Shown here: one piece after another, positions 44,838-53,709 of the stretch
How positions within the stretch are numbered: the stretch's first letter is position 1
How the letters are laid out: each line of letters begins with the position of its first letter
Origin: Kineococcus sp. NBC_00420
Lineage (GTDB): Bacteria > Actinomycetota > Actinomycetes > Actinomycetales > Kineococcaceae
Length of the DNA: 64,000 bases
Assembly (NCBI RefSeq): GCF_036021035.1
Contig: NZ_CP107930.1
Location: 4,462,006-4,526,005 of the forward strand
Direction: 5' to 3'
Notes under the pieces: model-generated
The model's database searches: none
What the model saw: the letters and a program-made list of their open reading frames with translations, nothing else
Told to the model about the DNA's origin: nothing
Translations under genes and position numbers: made by a program

Positions 44838-46027
44838 GCGAGGGCTGGCGCCCGGACACCACCGCCGTCCGCGGCGGCCTCGTCCGGTCGCAGTTCGAGG
44901 AGACCGCCGAGGCCATGTACCTCACGTCGGGGTACACCTACGCGACCGCGGCGGACGCCGAGGCCGCGTTCGCGGGCGACGTCGACCGCTACGTCTACTC
45001 CCGCTACGGGAACCCGACGGTGTCGGTGTTCACGGAACGGTTGCGGCAGCTGGAAGGGGCGCAGGCCTGCTACGGCCTCGCCAGCGGGATGTCCGCGGTG
45101 TTCTACGCGCTCGCCGCGCTCCTCGGCGCGGGTGACCGGGTGGTGGCGGCGCGGAGCCTCTTCGGTTCCTGCTTCGTGATCCTCGACGAGATCCTCCCCC
45201 GGTGGGGCGTCACGACGGAGTTCGTCGACGGCGAGGACCTGGCGCAGTGGGAACGCGCGCTCTCGACCCCGGCGCAGGCGGTGTTCTTCGAGACCCCGGC
45301 GAACCCCATGCAGACCCTCGTCGACATCGCCGCCGTGAGCGAACTCGCGCACGCCGCGGGGGCGACCGTCGTGGTCGACAACGCCTTCGCCAGTCCCGTC
45401 GGCCAGCACCCGCTGGAGTTCGGGGCCGACGTCGTCGTGTACTCCGCGACCAAGCACATCGACGGCCAGGGCCGGGTGATGGGCGGCGCGGTCCTCGGGA
45501 CCTCGGAGTTCATCGACGGCAGGTTCCGCGAACTCACCCGGCACACCGGACCGACGCTCAGCCCGTTCAACGCGTGGACCCTGGCCAAGGGCCTGGAGAC
45601 CATGAGCCTGCGGGTGCGGCACGCCGCAGCCACCACCCTGCGCCTCGCGGAGCACCTGGAGCAGTCGCCGGGTGTCCGCTGGGTCCGCCACCCCCTGCTG
45701 GCCAGCCACCCGCAGTTCGACCTGGCGAAGCGGCAGATGGAACTCGGCGGGACGGTCCTCACGTTCGAGCTCGACGCCCCGCGCGGGCGCGGCAAGGACC
45801 GCGCCTTCGAGGTCCTCGACGCCCTGCGGATCGTGGACATCTCCAACAACCTCGGCGACGCCAAGTCGCTCGCCACCCACCCCGCCACGACGACGCACCG
45901 TCGTCTGGGCGCCGAAGGCCGTGCCGCCATCGGCCTGACCGACGGGGTGCTGCGGTTGTCGGTGGGCCTGGAGGACCCCGACGACCTGCTGGAAGACCTC
46001 GACCGCGCGTTGCGCGCGAAACCCTGA
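44834..46027 (+). CDS. metZ: O-succinylhomoserine sulfhydrylase
   Basis: This PLP enzyme of the Cys/Met metabolism family makes homocysteine directly from an acylated homoserine and sulfide. The PLP Lys is K207 in YSATKHIDGQGR. Other blocks are YSRYGNPTVSVFTERLRQLEGA, ASGMSAVFYAL and NPFSPFNAW-like GPTLSPFNAWTLAKGLETM. DGQGR after the Lys is typical of MetZ instead of MetB or MetC. The length of 397 is normal. The start GTG 44834 overlaps the rhodanese stop. It is the second gene of the SAM-riboswitch operon. Confidence 0.94.
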   Translation: MSEGWRPDTTAVRGGLVRSQFEETAEAMYLTSGYTYATAADAEAAFAGDVDRYVYSRYGNPTVSVFTERLRQLEGAQACYGLASGMSAVFYALAALLGAGDRVVAARSLFGSCFVILDEILPRWGVTTEFVDGEDLAQWERALSTPAQAVFFETPANPMQTLVDIAAVSELAHAAGATVVVDNAFASPVGQHPLEFGADVVVYSATKHIDGQGRVMGGAVLGTSEFIDGRFRELTRHTGPTLSPFNAWTLAKGLETMSLRVRHAAATTLRLAEHLEQSPGVRWVRHPLLASHPQFDLAKRQMELGGTVLTFELDAPRGRGKDRAFEVLDALRIVDISNNLGDAKSLATHPATTTHRRLGAEGRAAIGLTDGVLRLSVGLEDPDDLLEDLDRALRAKP

Positions 46028-46040
46028 TCGGAGAACCCCT

Positions 46041-47261
46041 GTGACCGAGCACCAGATCCCCGTCTCCCACGCCGGGAGCCTGCCCCGCACCCCGGAACTC
46101 ATCGCCGCGAACGAGGCCCGCCGCATCGGCGACGACGGTTTCACCCTCGAACGCACCCCCGAGTTCGACGCCCTGCTGACCGACGCGGTCGTGGACCTGG
46201 TGAAGCGCCAGGAGGCCCTCGGCGTCACCATCGTCGGTGACGGCGAGTACGGCAAGGCCATGTCCAGCGCCGTCGACTACGGCGCCTGGTGGTCCTACTC
46301 CTTCCAGCGGGTGTCGGGGCTCGAGGTCACCGGCGAGGACCTGTTCACCCAGCCCGTCGTGCGCTCCGAACCCGGCCACGTGCGGTTGACCAGCTTCCCC
46401 GACCGACGCGACTGGGTGACGTTCCGCGAGGCCTACCAGGACCCGGCGTCGGGGATCTCGACGGGCAAGAACGCCACCGCGTTCCCCGCGACGGTCGGGC
46501 CGTTGGCCTACACCGGTCAGGCGGCCATCGCCTCCGACATCGCCAACCTCAAGGCCGGCCTCGCCGCGGCCGGGGTCACCGAGGGGTTCATCACCTCGCT
46601 CTCCCCGGGCAGCGGGGCGCGCATCGCGAACCGCCACTACGCGACCGAGGAGGAACACATCTGGGCGTGGGCGGACGTGCTGCGCGAGGAGTACCGGGCG
46701 GTCGTCGAGGCCGGGCTCACCCTGCAGATCGACGACCCCTCCATCGCGGAGAACTTCGACCAGATCAACCCCGAACCCTCCATCGAGGACTACCGCGCGT
46801 TCACCCGCATCCGGGTCGAGGCGCTGAACCACGCCCTGCGCGGTCTGCCGACCGAGCAGATCCGCTTCCACCTCTGCTGGGGTTCCTGGCACGGCCCGCA
46901 CACCACCGACGTCGAGTTCAAGCACATCGTCGACCTCATGCTCGAGATCGACGCGGGGTCCTACTCCTTCGAGGCCGCCAACGTGCGCCACGAGCACGAG
47001 TGGAAGGTCTGGAAGGACGTGGCGCTGCCCGCGGGCAAGAAGATCGTCCCCGGCATCGTGAGCCACGCGACGAACGTCGTGGAGCACCCGGAACTCGTGG
47101 CCGACCGCATCGAGCGGTTCGCCTCGGTCGTCGGCCCGGAGAACGTCGTGGCCTCCACCGACTGCGGTCTCGGCGGGCGCATCCACCCGCAGATCGCGGT
47201 CGCCAAGCTCGCGACCCTCGGCGAGGGTGCGCGACTCGCAGGCGAACGACTCTTCGGGTGA
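46041..47261 (+). CDS. MetE-type (cobalamin-independent) methyltransferase, core-domain form
   Basis: The 406-residue protein resembles only the catalytic C-terminal half of MetE (full MetE is about 750 residues). Zinc ligands are in place: H277 and C279 in FHLCWGSWHGPH, a Glu in the SFEAANVRHE segment, and C375 in STDCGLGGR. The start VSHAGSLPRTPELIAAN and EALGVTIVGDGEYGK are typical of the YxjG/core-MetE group. It should transfer a methyl group to homocysteine or a related thiol from an unknown donor. Its place after metZ under a SAM riboswitch supports methionine synthesis: MetZ makes homocysteine and this enzyme methylates it. The start is GTG 46041, 13 bp after metZ. Confidence 0.9.
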   Translation: MTEHQIPVSHAGSLPRTPELIAANEARRIGDDGFTLERTPEFDALLTDAVVDLVKRQEALGVTIVGDGEYGKAMSSAVDYGAWWSYSFQRVSGLEVTGEDLFTQPVVRSEPGHVRLTSFPDRRDWVTFREAYQDPASGISTGKNATAFPATVGPLAYTGQAAIASDIANLKAGLAAAGVTEGFITSLSPGSGARIANRHYATEEEHIWAWADVLREEYRAVVEAGLTLQIDDPSIAENFDQINPEPSIEDYRAFTRIRVEALNHALRGLPTEQIRFHLCWGSWHGPHTTDVEFKHIVDLMLEIDAGSYSFEAANVRHEHEWKVWKDVALPAGKKIVPGIVSHATNVVEHPELVADRIERFASVVGPENVVASTDCGLGGRIHPQIAVAKLATLGEGARLAGERLFG

Positions 47262-47268
47262 GTCCCCG

Positions 47269-48081
47269 GTGACCCGGGACCGGGCCTCGGGGGAGGCCGC
47301 CGCGTGGGCGTTGTGGCAGGACTCCCCGTGGGGCCGGCTGCGCTACCGCGTCGTCGCCCGGGTCCTGCAGGAGTGGTGCGCGGACCTCGGTGAGGGACCG
47401 CTGCGGGTGCTCGACGCGGGCGGGGGCGACGGTCGCGACGCCGTCCAGTTCGCCCTCGCCGGGCACTCCGTCACGGTGCTCGACCGTTCCCCGGAGATGC
47501 TCGCGCTGGCCCGCGCGGCGGCCGCCGCCGCCGGCGTGGGGGACCGCCTGCACACCGTCGCGGCCGACCTGGAGGACCTCACGGCCCTGGCCGCGCTGAC
47601 CCGCCACCGCGAGGGGGGTTCGGGGTCCTTCGACGTGGTCCTCTGCCACGACGTGCTGCAGCACCGGGAGTCCCCGGGGCAGGTGCGGGCCGACGTCGCG
47701 ACGCTGGTCTCCTCGGCGCGCCCCGGCGGTCTGGTGTCGTTGCTGGCGCCGAACCCCGCCGCCGACGTCGTCGCGAGCGTCCTGCGCGAGGGGCCCGCCG
47801 CGGCCTGGGTCGCGCTCGACGGGGAACGCGCGCTGGACCCGGGCACGGGTCACACCGCGCTGCGGCTGTCCCCGGAGTTCGTCGAGGACGCGCTGGCGGC
47901 GGTCGGCTGCGACGTGACGCGCCGGGCCGGGATCCTCGCGGTGACGACGTTGCTCGAGGAGTCCGACCGGGTCGACGACCGGGTGGCCGCCGACCTGGAG
48001 GAACTCGAGGTCGAACTCAGTCGACGCGAACAGTTCCGCGGTGCGGCGCGCTACTGGCTGCTCGGGGGCCGACGACGCTGA
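47269..48081 (+). CDS. SAM-dependent class I methyltransferase (CmoM-like)
   Basis: This 270-residue Rossmann methyltransferase has motif I LRVLDAGGGDGRDAVQFALAGHSVTVLDRSPEML, the acidic AADLEDL, and motif IV FDVVLCHDVLQH. The pattern resembles CmoM/UbiG-like enzymes. The substrate is unknown. The start is probably GTG 47269; the frame is open back to GTG 47227, inside the previous gene. It is only 7 bp after the MetE-like gene, so it may be the last member of the SAM-riboswitch operon. Its 3' end overlaps the convergent FAD/NAD(P) gene by 65 bp. Confidence 0.88.
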   Translation: MTRDRASGEAAAWALWQDSPWGRLRYRVVARVLQEWCADLGEGPLRVLDAGGGDGRDAVQFALAGHSVTVLDRSPEMLALARAAAAAAGVGDRLHTVAADLEDLTALAALTRHREGGSGSFDVVLCHDVLQHRESPGQVRADVATLVSSARPGGLVSLLAPNPAADVVASVLREGPAAAWVALDGERALDPGTGHTALRLSPEFVEDALAAVGCDVTRRAGILAVTTLLEESDRVDDRVAADLEELEVELSRREQFRGAARYWLLGGRRR

Positions 48082-49960
48082 CCGGTGCGTGCGGCCGGGT
48101 CGCGGTCAGCAGGGACGCCGCGATCCGGTCGTTGAGCCGGAAGAACCCGGCGTCCACGCCGGGACGGGCGAACGCCGCCGCCCAGCCACCACCCGCGACC
48201 CAGGGGCCGACGGCGTAGCGGTGCGGGTGCACGGAACCGTCCGTGGCGACCAGGCGCTGGTCCGGGTCGACGACGAGCCGGCCGTTGCCGATCTCGGTCA
48301 CCTCCCCGCGAGCGGCCAACCCGGCCAGCAGCGGGTCCGCGCTGTCGGCGATGCTGGGCGTGGGCAACCGCGCGTCGACCAGGACCCGCGCCGAGATCCC
48401 GGCCGGTGAGTTCCCCGACCGGGCGCTCCAGCACCGAGCGACCTCGTCCGCCCGCACCTGCACGTCACCACCGAGGAACCGGACGACCCCGGCGTCGGCC
48501 AGGGCGAGGAGTTCGCGTAGCCGCTGCGGGGGCGGGCCGGAGGCGACGTAGCTGAAGAACCCGTGCCACCACCCGTCGACCTCGAGGGTCGACTCCTCGT
48601 CGAGCAGACCGCGGTGGGCGAGCCCGGCGACGGTGACGTAGCAGGACAGCAACGCGAAGAACACGGCGGCGTCCATGCTGTGGGCCGGGTCGCCCCGGCG
48701 TTGCACGTCCGCGGCGACGTGCGCGCGGACCCGGTCGTGGACCTCCTGCGCCGACGTCGCCCGCCACCCGTCCAGCGGCCGGTCGAGGCGGCCCAGGTCG
48801 AGGCGGTCCGCGGGGTCGGGCACCGCGGTCGCCACCAGGTCGTCCAGTTCCGCGCTGCCCCAGGGGGCGGCCGCGAACCGGGTCCCGAACTCCGTGGGGG
48901 CCAGTGCCGTGCGCTCCGGGTGGGAGCGGAACAGTTCGTGGTAGTGCGCCCCCGCCAGTTCCTTCGCCGCGACGGGCCACAGGTCGGCCCGCAGGTTCAG
49001 CGGTCGCGTCGAGCCCAGGAACGGCTCCGCCGTGAAGAACCGGGGGAGCGGCGGACGTTCGTCGAGGACGTAGGTGATCTTCGAGCGGTACGGGACCCCG
49101 CGCCGGCTGCCCACGTGCAGCACGGGTTCACGGCCGCTGGGGTGGTAGACGAGTCCGTCGGATCCCTCCGAGAACCGCCCGCCCCGACCCTGTCCGACGA
49201 GCACCGCGAGGTCGACGAAGGCCAACCCCATCCCCGCCACGATCACGTCGGCGCCCGGGGGCAACGTCACCTCGTCCTGCGTGAGACCGAGGTCGCTGGT
49301 GTACCCGGGGGCGACGTAGCCCAGCCCGTGCCGGTCCGCGAACTCCTGCGCGGTGACCTCCCGCGCGCCGGGGACGACGTCCGGGTGGCCCTGCGCGAGG
49401 ACCACCGCGTCGACGTCGAGCGTCCCGCCGTCCTCGAGCACCACCTGGCGGCCGCGCAGGTCGACCGCCCGGGTGCGGTGCACGTGCACCCGCAGGTTCG
49501 CCGGCGTCCCCGCGAGCGTCCGGTCCCACGCCCAGGAGAGGTAGCGGCTGCCCAGCGCCCGGGAGACGAACGTGCCCTCCTGCACCCCCAGCACCTCGCG
49601 GTGGAGTTCCGCCTCGCCGGCGGCCTCGAACTCCGCGGCCAGGTCGCCCCGGTGCTCCTCCAGCCAGGCGAACAGCGTCGGCCCGGTGCGCACCGGGCCG
49701 GGCAGCACCGAGGAGTCGTCGGGCAGGACCGTGACGTCGGCTGCGCGGGAGTTCATCCACAGCAACGGGTGCTGGTCGGCCCGCCAGATCCGTCCCGCCC
49801 CCGGCGGGTGGGGGTCGACGACGTGCACGTCGACGACCCGGGTCGGGTCGGCGACGGCGCGGGCGGACAACCGGTCGAGGACGCCGAGGGTTCGGGGGCC
49901 GCCTCCGACCAGGCACAGGGAGAGGTCGTCGTCGGACGGGGTGCGCAGGGACAGGCTCAC
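48017..49960 (-). CDS. FAD/NAD(P)-binding protein, candidate sulfur-regulated oxidoreductase
   Basis: The 647-residue protein starts with a dinucleotide-binding motif LCLVGGGPRTLGVLDRLSARA and matches the FAD/NAD(P)-binding family with an HI0933-like N-terminus (PF13454 type): RIWRADQHPLLWMNSRAADVTVL, DAVVLAQGHPD, ADVIVAGMGLAFVDLAVLVGQGRGG. The C-terminal half is family-specific, with YAVGPWVAGGGWAAAFARPGVDAGFFRLND. A substrate cannot be named. GGAG precedes GTG 49960. It lies 38 bp after a Cys leader peptide of the same type as the one before the monooxygenase operon, which strongly ties it to sulfur metabolism. Relatives are often found beside flavin monooxygenases. It overlaps the convergent methyltransferase by 65 bp. 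Confidence 0.88.
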   Translation of the reverse strand: MSLSLRTPSDDDLSLCLVGGGPRTLGVLDRLSARAVADPTRVVDVHVVDPHPPGAGRIWRADQHPLLWMNSRAADVTVLPDDSSVLPGPVRTGPTLFAWLEEHRGDLAAEFEAAGEAELHREVLGVQEGTFVSRALGSRYLSWAWDRTLAGTPANLRVHVHRTRAVDLRGRQVVLEDGGTLDVDAVVLAQGHPDVVPGAREVTAQEFADRHGLGYVAPGYTSDLGLTQDEVTLPPGADVIVAGMGLAFVDLAVLVGQGRGGRFSEGSDGLVYHPSGREPVLHVGSRRGVPYRSKITYVLDERPPLPRFFTAEPFLGSTRPLNLRADLWPVAAKELAGAHYHELFRSHPERTALAPTEFGTRFAAAPWGSAELDDLVATAVPDPADRLDLGRLDRPLDGWRATSAQEVHDRVRAHVAADVQRRGDPAHSMDAAVFFALLSCYVTVAGLAHRGLLDEESTLEVDGWWHGFFSYVASGPPPQRLRELLALADAGVVRFLGGDVQVRADEVARCWSARSGNSPAGISARVLVDARLPTPSIADSADPLLAGLAARGEVTEIGNGRLVVDPDQRLVATDGSVHPHRYAVGPWVAGGGWAAAFARPGVDAGFFRLNDRIAASLLTATRPHAPVSVVGPRAASSAPHRGTVRVD

Positions 49961-49998
49961 GTGGGCTCCAGAGGAGAGATCCGGTGGGGGACTCGTCC

Positions 49999-50085
49999 TC
50001 AGGAACAGGTGGCGCCGTGGGTGCGGCACAGGTCGACGTGGCGACGGCGCACCAGTCGCCCGTTCGTCGCTCCCGCGGTCCGCAC
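49999..50085 (-). CDS. Cys-containing leader peptide (second copy of the RRHVDLCRT family)
   Basis: This is a 28-codon frame starting at GTG 50085 and ending VRRRHVDLCRTHGATCS followed by TGA. It shares RRHVDLCRT with the leader at 36534, and in both a Cys follows exactly seven residues after the first, one residue before the stop. The stop is 38 bases before the FAD/NAD(P) gene. In that gap CTCC can pair with the GGAG ribosome site of the gene (CTCC-TCT-GGAG), a small sequestering hairpin. No transcription terminator fits in this space, so translational coupling is the likely mode. It acts as a sensor of Cys supply by inference from the family. Confidence 0.78.
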   Translation of the reverse strand: MRTAGATNGRLVRRRHVDLCRTHGATCS

Positions 50086-50091
50086 GGCTCC

Positions 50092-50097
50092 AGGGTA
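50092..50097 (-). promoter_or_regulatory. -10 element for the second leader peptide
   Basis: On the minus strand TACCCT lies exactly six bases before the leader GTG at 50085, the same geometry as the first leader. No good -35 is visible. Confidence 0.5.
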
Positions 50098-50162
50098 GGC
50101 GTCGCGACCCCGTCCGCCCAGTCGACCTCGCTCGGCGGGGCCGCGGTCCTGCGGACGGGGGT

Positions 50163-51338
50163 TCAGCGACGGTGGCCGAGGACGAACGTGCGGATCGCGG
50201 TGACGGCCGCACCGCGGGCCCACTCGGTGAAGCCCGTGGGCTGGACGTCGATGTCGAGCCGGGAGGCGAAGGGACTGCGGTGCTCGCGGATCCCCGCCCA
50301 CAGCGCGTCCTGCCCGACGACGGCGAGGCGGATCCCCTCACCGGACAGGATCAGCTTCTCCGGCATGGTGAGGTTCCCGATCGCCGCGACCAGCGTCCCC
50401 AGGGCGTGCGCGGAGTCGTCGACGACGCGCCGGGCCAGCGGGTCCCCGCCGTCGGCGAGGTCGAGGACCTCCTCGTAGCGGACCGGTCGGCGCAGCGCGG
50501 CCGCGGCCCGGGCCTCCACGGCGGCGACGGTGAGCAGGGCGTCGGCGCAGCCCTGGTGCCCCAGCGGGCACAGCGGCCCGCCGGGCAGCAGGGGGAAGTG
50601 CCCGAGCAACCCCACGCCCGCGTCGGGTCGGTCCACGACCTCGTCGTGGACGACCAGGCCGTACCCGAGGCCCTCACCGATCGTCAGCACCGCGAAGTGC
50701 CGGCACCGTCGCGCCGTCCCGAACCACTGCTCCGCGCGGGTGAAGGACAGCAGGTCGTTGTCGACGACGACGGGCAGTCCGAGCTGCTCCTCCAGCACCG
50801 GCCCCAGCGGGACGTCCTGCCAGCCGAGGAAGCTGGCGTTCAGCACGTGCCCGCCCTCGCCGACGAGACCGCCGAGGCTCACCCCCACGGCCCGCAGCGA
50901 CGCCCGCGCCCCGTGCTCGGCCAGCAGCGACCGCACGAGCCCGACGACGGTGGCGACCACCGCCCCGGGCGAGGTGTCGCCGAGGACGGCCTCGTCACTG
51001 GCCAGCACCGTGGCCCGCAACGAGGTGAGGACGGCGTGCGCGGTGCGGGCGGTGAGCTTCACCCCGACGAAGAGGTGGGAGTGCTCGTCGACGTCCATCG
51101 GGCGGGTGGGCCGCCCGGTGACGGGGTCGTAGGCGCTGCCGGTCTCCTGCAGCAACCCGGAGTCGAGCAGGGGTTTCGACAAGCGGGTCAGGGTCCCGGC
51201 CGAGAGGTCGAGGCGGCGGGCGAGCTCGCTGCGCGGCAGGGGTCCGTCCAGCAGGACCTCGAGGGCGATGCTGTGGGCCGTCCCGGTCAGGGGCGTCCAG
51301 GACACCGTGGACGGGGTGGTGCGAGGCGGTGCGTCCAC
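50163..51338 (-). CDS. ROK-family transcriptional regulator
   Basis: The 391-residue protein has an N-terminal winged helix (PRSELARRLDLSAGTLTRLSKPLLDSGLLQE) and a ROK sugar-kinase-like domain (GVSLGGLVGEGG, VVVDNDLLSFTRAEQWFG, LTIGEGLGYGLVV). The catalytic ELGH is changed to LLGH and the zinc motif CxCGxxGC reads CPLGHQGC, so it should not phosphorylate sugars and is purely a regulator. It probably binds a galactoside or galactose. The start is GTG 51338, divergent from the GH36 gene, which is the obvious target. A scrambled relative lies at 60915-61400. Confidence 0.93.
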   Translation of the reverse strand: MDAPPRTTPSTVSWTPLTGTAHSIALEVLLDGPLPRSELARRLDLSAGTLTRLSKPLLDSGLLQETGSAYDPVTGRPTRPMDVDEHSHLFVGVKLTARTAHAVLTSLRATVLASDEAVLGDTSPGAVVATVVGLVRSLLAEHGARASLRAVGVSLGGLVGEGGHVLNASFLGWQDVPLGPVLEEQLGLPVVVDNDLLSFTRAEQWFGTARRCRHFAVLTIGEGLGYGLVVHDEVVDRPDAGVGLLGHFPLLPGGPLCPLGHQGCADALLTVAAVEARAAAALRRPVRYEEVLDLADGGDPLARRVVDDSAHALGTLVAAIGNLTMPEKLILSGEGIRLAVVGQDALWAGIREHRSPFASRLDIDVQPTGFTEWARGAAVTAIRTFVLGHRR

Positions 51339-51422
51339 GTCCAGTCCTCTCGTCGTCGTGAGTGTTGGAGTGAAACCTACCCGAGGCGGTTCGGTCGAGG
51401 AGACGACCCGCTGGACGGGTGA

Positions 51423-51451
51423 TTGACGCCGTGGAGCTTTCAGCGTAGAAG
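51423..51451 (+). promoter_or_regulatory. GH36 gene promoter
   Basis: TTGACG (51423-51428), a 17-base spacer and TAGAAG (51446-51451) lie 41 bases before the GTG of the GH36 gene. The ROK-regulated operator should be near, but no clear dyad stands out. Confidence 0.5.
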
Positions 51452-51492
51452 TGTCACCGTCCGCCACACCGACGTGCCCCGACGGAGTTCCT

Positions 51493-53694
51493 GTGACCTC
51501 ACCGCACGACCCCCAGCGCAGCACCCCTCCCGCGACCCCGGGGGCCACTACCGCTGCGCTCGGCCGCGTCCTGCACCTGAGGACGGCGGGGGTGAGCCTC
51601 GTCGTGGACCTGCACGCCACCTCCACCCCGACGCTGGTGCACTGGGGAGCCGACCTGGGCGACCTCTCCGAGGCCGCCCTCGCCGACCTCGTCACGTCCG
51701 GGCGGACCGCCCGGGCCAACAACGACCTGGACGTGCCGCAGCCCACCCGGCTGCTCCCCGAGCAGGCCTGGGGATGGAACGGCCGTCCCGGCCTGTCCGG
51801 TCACCGCGCCGGCACGGCGTGGTCCACGCGGTTCGTCCCGACCGGGGCCCTCGTCGAGGAACGGAGCGACGGTGGCCGCCTCGTGCTCGACACCGCCGAC
51901 CCGGAGGCCGGTCTGGCGTTGACCCTCGAGCTCGAACTGCTTCCTTCGGGGTTGCTGCGCCACCGGGCGACGCTGACGAACACGGGCGAGGGGGACTACG
52001 AGGTCGCCGACCTCGCCCTGGCGCTCCCCGTCCCGCCGGTCGCGACCGAGATCTTCGACCTGGCGGGTCGCTGGGCGAAGGAACGCGTCCCGCAGCGGCG
52101 TCCGCTGGTCTTCGGCGCCCACGTGCGGGAGAACCGCCGCGGTCGCACCGGTCCCGACGCGCCCCTCGTGCTCGCCGTCGGGACCCGGGGGTTCGGCTTC
52201 CGCGACGGGGAGGTCTGGGCGACCCACACCGCGTTCAGCGGGAACCACCGCAGCAGCGTGGAGAAGCTGTCCAGCGGGACGACCACGCTGGCGGCCGGTG
52301 AACTCCTGCTGCCCGGCGAGGTCCGACTGGCGCCGGGGGCGCAGTACCGCACCCCGTGGGTGTTCGGGGCCTGGTCCGCCGACGGGCTGGACGGGATGGC
52401 GGCGCGGTTCCACCAGTACCTGCGGTCGCGTCCGCACCACCCCTCGACCCCGCGACCGGTCGTCGTGAACACGTGGGAGGCCGTCTACTTCGACCTCGAC
52501 CTCGAGAAGCTGCTGGCCCTGGCTCGGGCCGCCGCGGAGGTCGGCGCGGAACGCTACGTCCTCGACGACGGCTGGTTCCGCCACCGCCGCCGGGACGACG
52601 CCGGCCTCGGCGACTGGTACGTGGACGAGGGCGTCTGGCCGCAGGGCCTGCACCCGCTCGTCGACGGCGTCCGGGCGCTGGGGCTGGAGTTCGGCCTCTG
52701 GGTCGAACCCGAGATGGTGAACCCCGACTCCGACCTCGTGCGGGCCCACCCCGACTGGGTCCTGCAGACGGGCGGGCGCACCCCGCTGCCGTCGCGTCAG
52801 CAGCAGGTCCTCGACCTCGGGAACCCGGCGGCGTTCGCCCACGTCCTCGAACGTCTCGACGCGCTGCTCACCGAGTACGACATCGCCTACTTCAAGTGGG
52901 ACCACAACCGGGACCTGCTCGAGGCCGGTTCCGGACCCTCCGGCGCGGCCGGCGTGCACGCCCAGACCCTCGCCGTGTACCGACTGCTCGACGAACTGCG
53001 GGCCCGGCACCCCGGGGTCGAGATCGAGTCCTGCTCCTCGGGCGGGTTGCGGGTCGACCTCGAGATCCTCGAGCACACCGACCGGGTCTGGGGCAGCGAC
53101 TGCATCGATCCGCTGGAACGGCAGCAGATCCAGCGCTGGACGACCCAGCTCGTCCCGCCGGAACTCATCGGTTCCCACGTCGGCGCCTCGCCGTCGCACA
53201 CCACCCACCGCAGTTCGGACCTGTCGTTCCGGGCGGGGACGGCGCTGTTCGCCTCGTTCGGCATCGAGACCGACATCACCAGGCTGGAACCCGCGGAACG
53301 GGCGGAACTCGCGAGCTGGGTCGCCCTGTACAAGGAACTCCGGGGTCTGCTGCACACCGGCACCGTGGTGCGCTGCGACGACCACGACCCGTCCTTCCAG
53401 GTGCACGGGACGGTGGCCGGTGACGGTTCCGACGCCCTCTTCGCGGTCGTGCAGCTGAGCACCCCCGACGCCTCGGTCCCGGGCCGGGTCCGGTTGCCGG
53501 GACTGCTGCCCGACGCGCAGTACGAGGTCAGCGCGCAGGCACCGGGGGACATCCCCGCGGTGCGGAGTGAGGCCGACCTGCCCTGGTTGGCGAACGGGGT
53601 GCGCATGAACGGCCGGACGCTCGCCGCCGTCGGGGTCGCGGCTCCGGCGTTGCAACCCCAGCAGTTGGTGCTGGTGCGCGCACGGCGGGTCTGA
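51493..53694 (+). CDS. GH36 alpha-galactosidase
   Basis: This 733-residue retaining alpha-galactosidase releases terminal alpha-galactose from melibiose, raffinose and related sugars. The nucleophile is D470 in YFKWDHNRDL and the acid/base is D536 in VWGSDCIDPLERQ. YVLDDGWF, GLWVEPEMVNPDSDL and EIESCSSGGLRVDLEIL are GH36 blocks. A large N-terminal beta-supersandwich precedes the barrel. There is no signal peptide, so it acts inside the cell. GGAG precedes GTG 51493; the frame is open back to 51451 but lacks a ribosome site there. It is controlled by the divergent ROK gene, by inference. Confidence 0.96.
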   Translation: MTSPHDPQRSTPPATPGATTAALGRVLHLRTAGVSLVVDLHATSTPTLVHWGADLGDLSEAALADLVTSGRTARANNDLDVPQPTRLLPEQAWGWNGRPGLSGHRAGTAWSTRFVPTGALVEERSDGGRLVLDTADPEAGLALTLELELLPSGLLRHRATLTNTGEGDYEVADLALALPVPPVATEIFDLAGRWAKERVPQRRPLVFGAHVRENRRGRTGPDAPLVLAVGTRGFGFRDGEVWATHTAFSGNHRSSVEKLSSGTTTLAAGELLLPGEVRLAPGAQYRTPWVFGAWSADGLDGMAARFHQYLRSRPHHPSTPRPVVVNTWEAVYFDLDLEKLLALARAAAEVGAERYVLDDGWFRHRRRDDAGLGDWYVDEGVWPQGLHPLVDGVRALGLEFGLWVEPEMVNPDSDLVRAHPDWVLQTGGRTPLPSRQQQVLDLGNPAAFAHVLERLDALLTEYDIAYFKWDHNRDLLEAGSGPSGAAGVHAQTLAVYRLLDELRARHPGVEIESCSSGGLRVDLEILEHTDRVWGSDCIDPLERQQIQRWTTQLVPPELIGSHVGASPSHTTHRSSDLSFRAGTALFASFGIETDITRLEPAERAELASWVALYKELRGLLHTGTVVRCDDHDPSFQVHGTVAGDGSDALFAVVQLSTPDASVPGRVRLPGLLPDAQYEVSAQAPGDIPAVRSEADLPWLANGVRMNGRTLAAVGVAAPALQPQQLVLVRARRV

Positions 53695-53709
53695 GGCAGG
53701 TGGGGCCGG

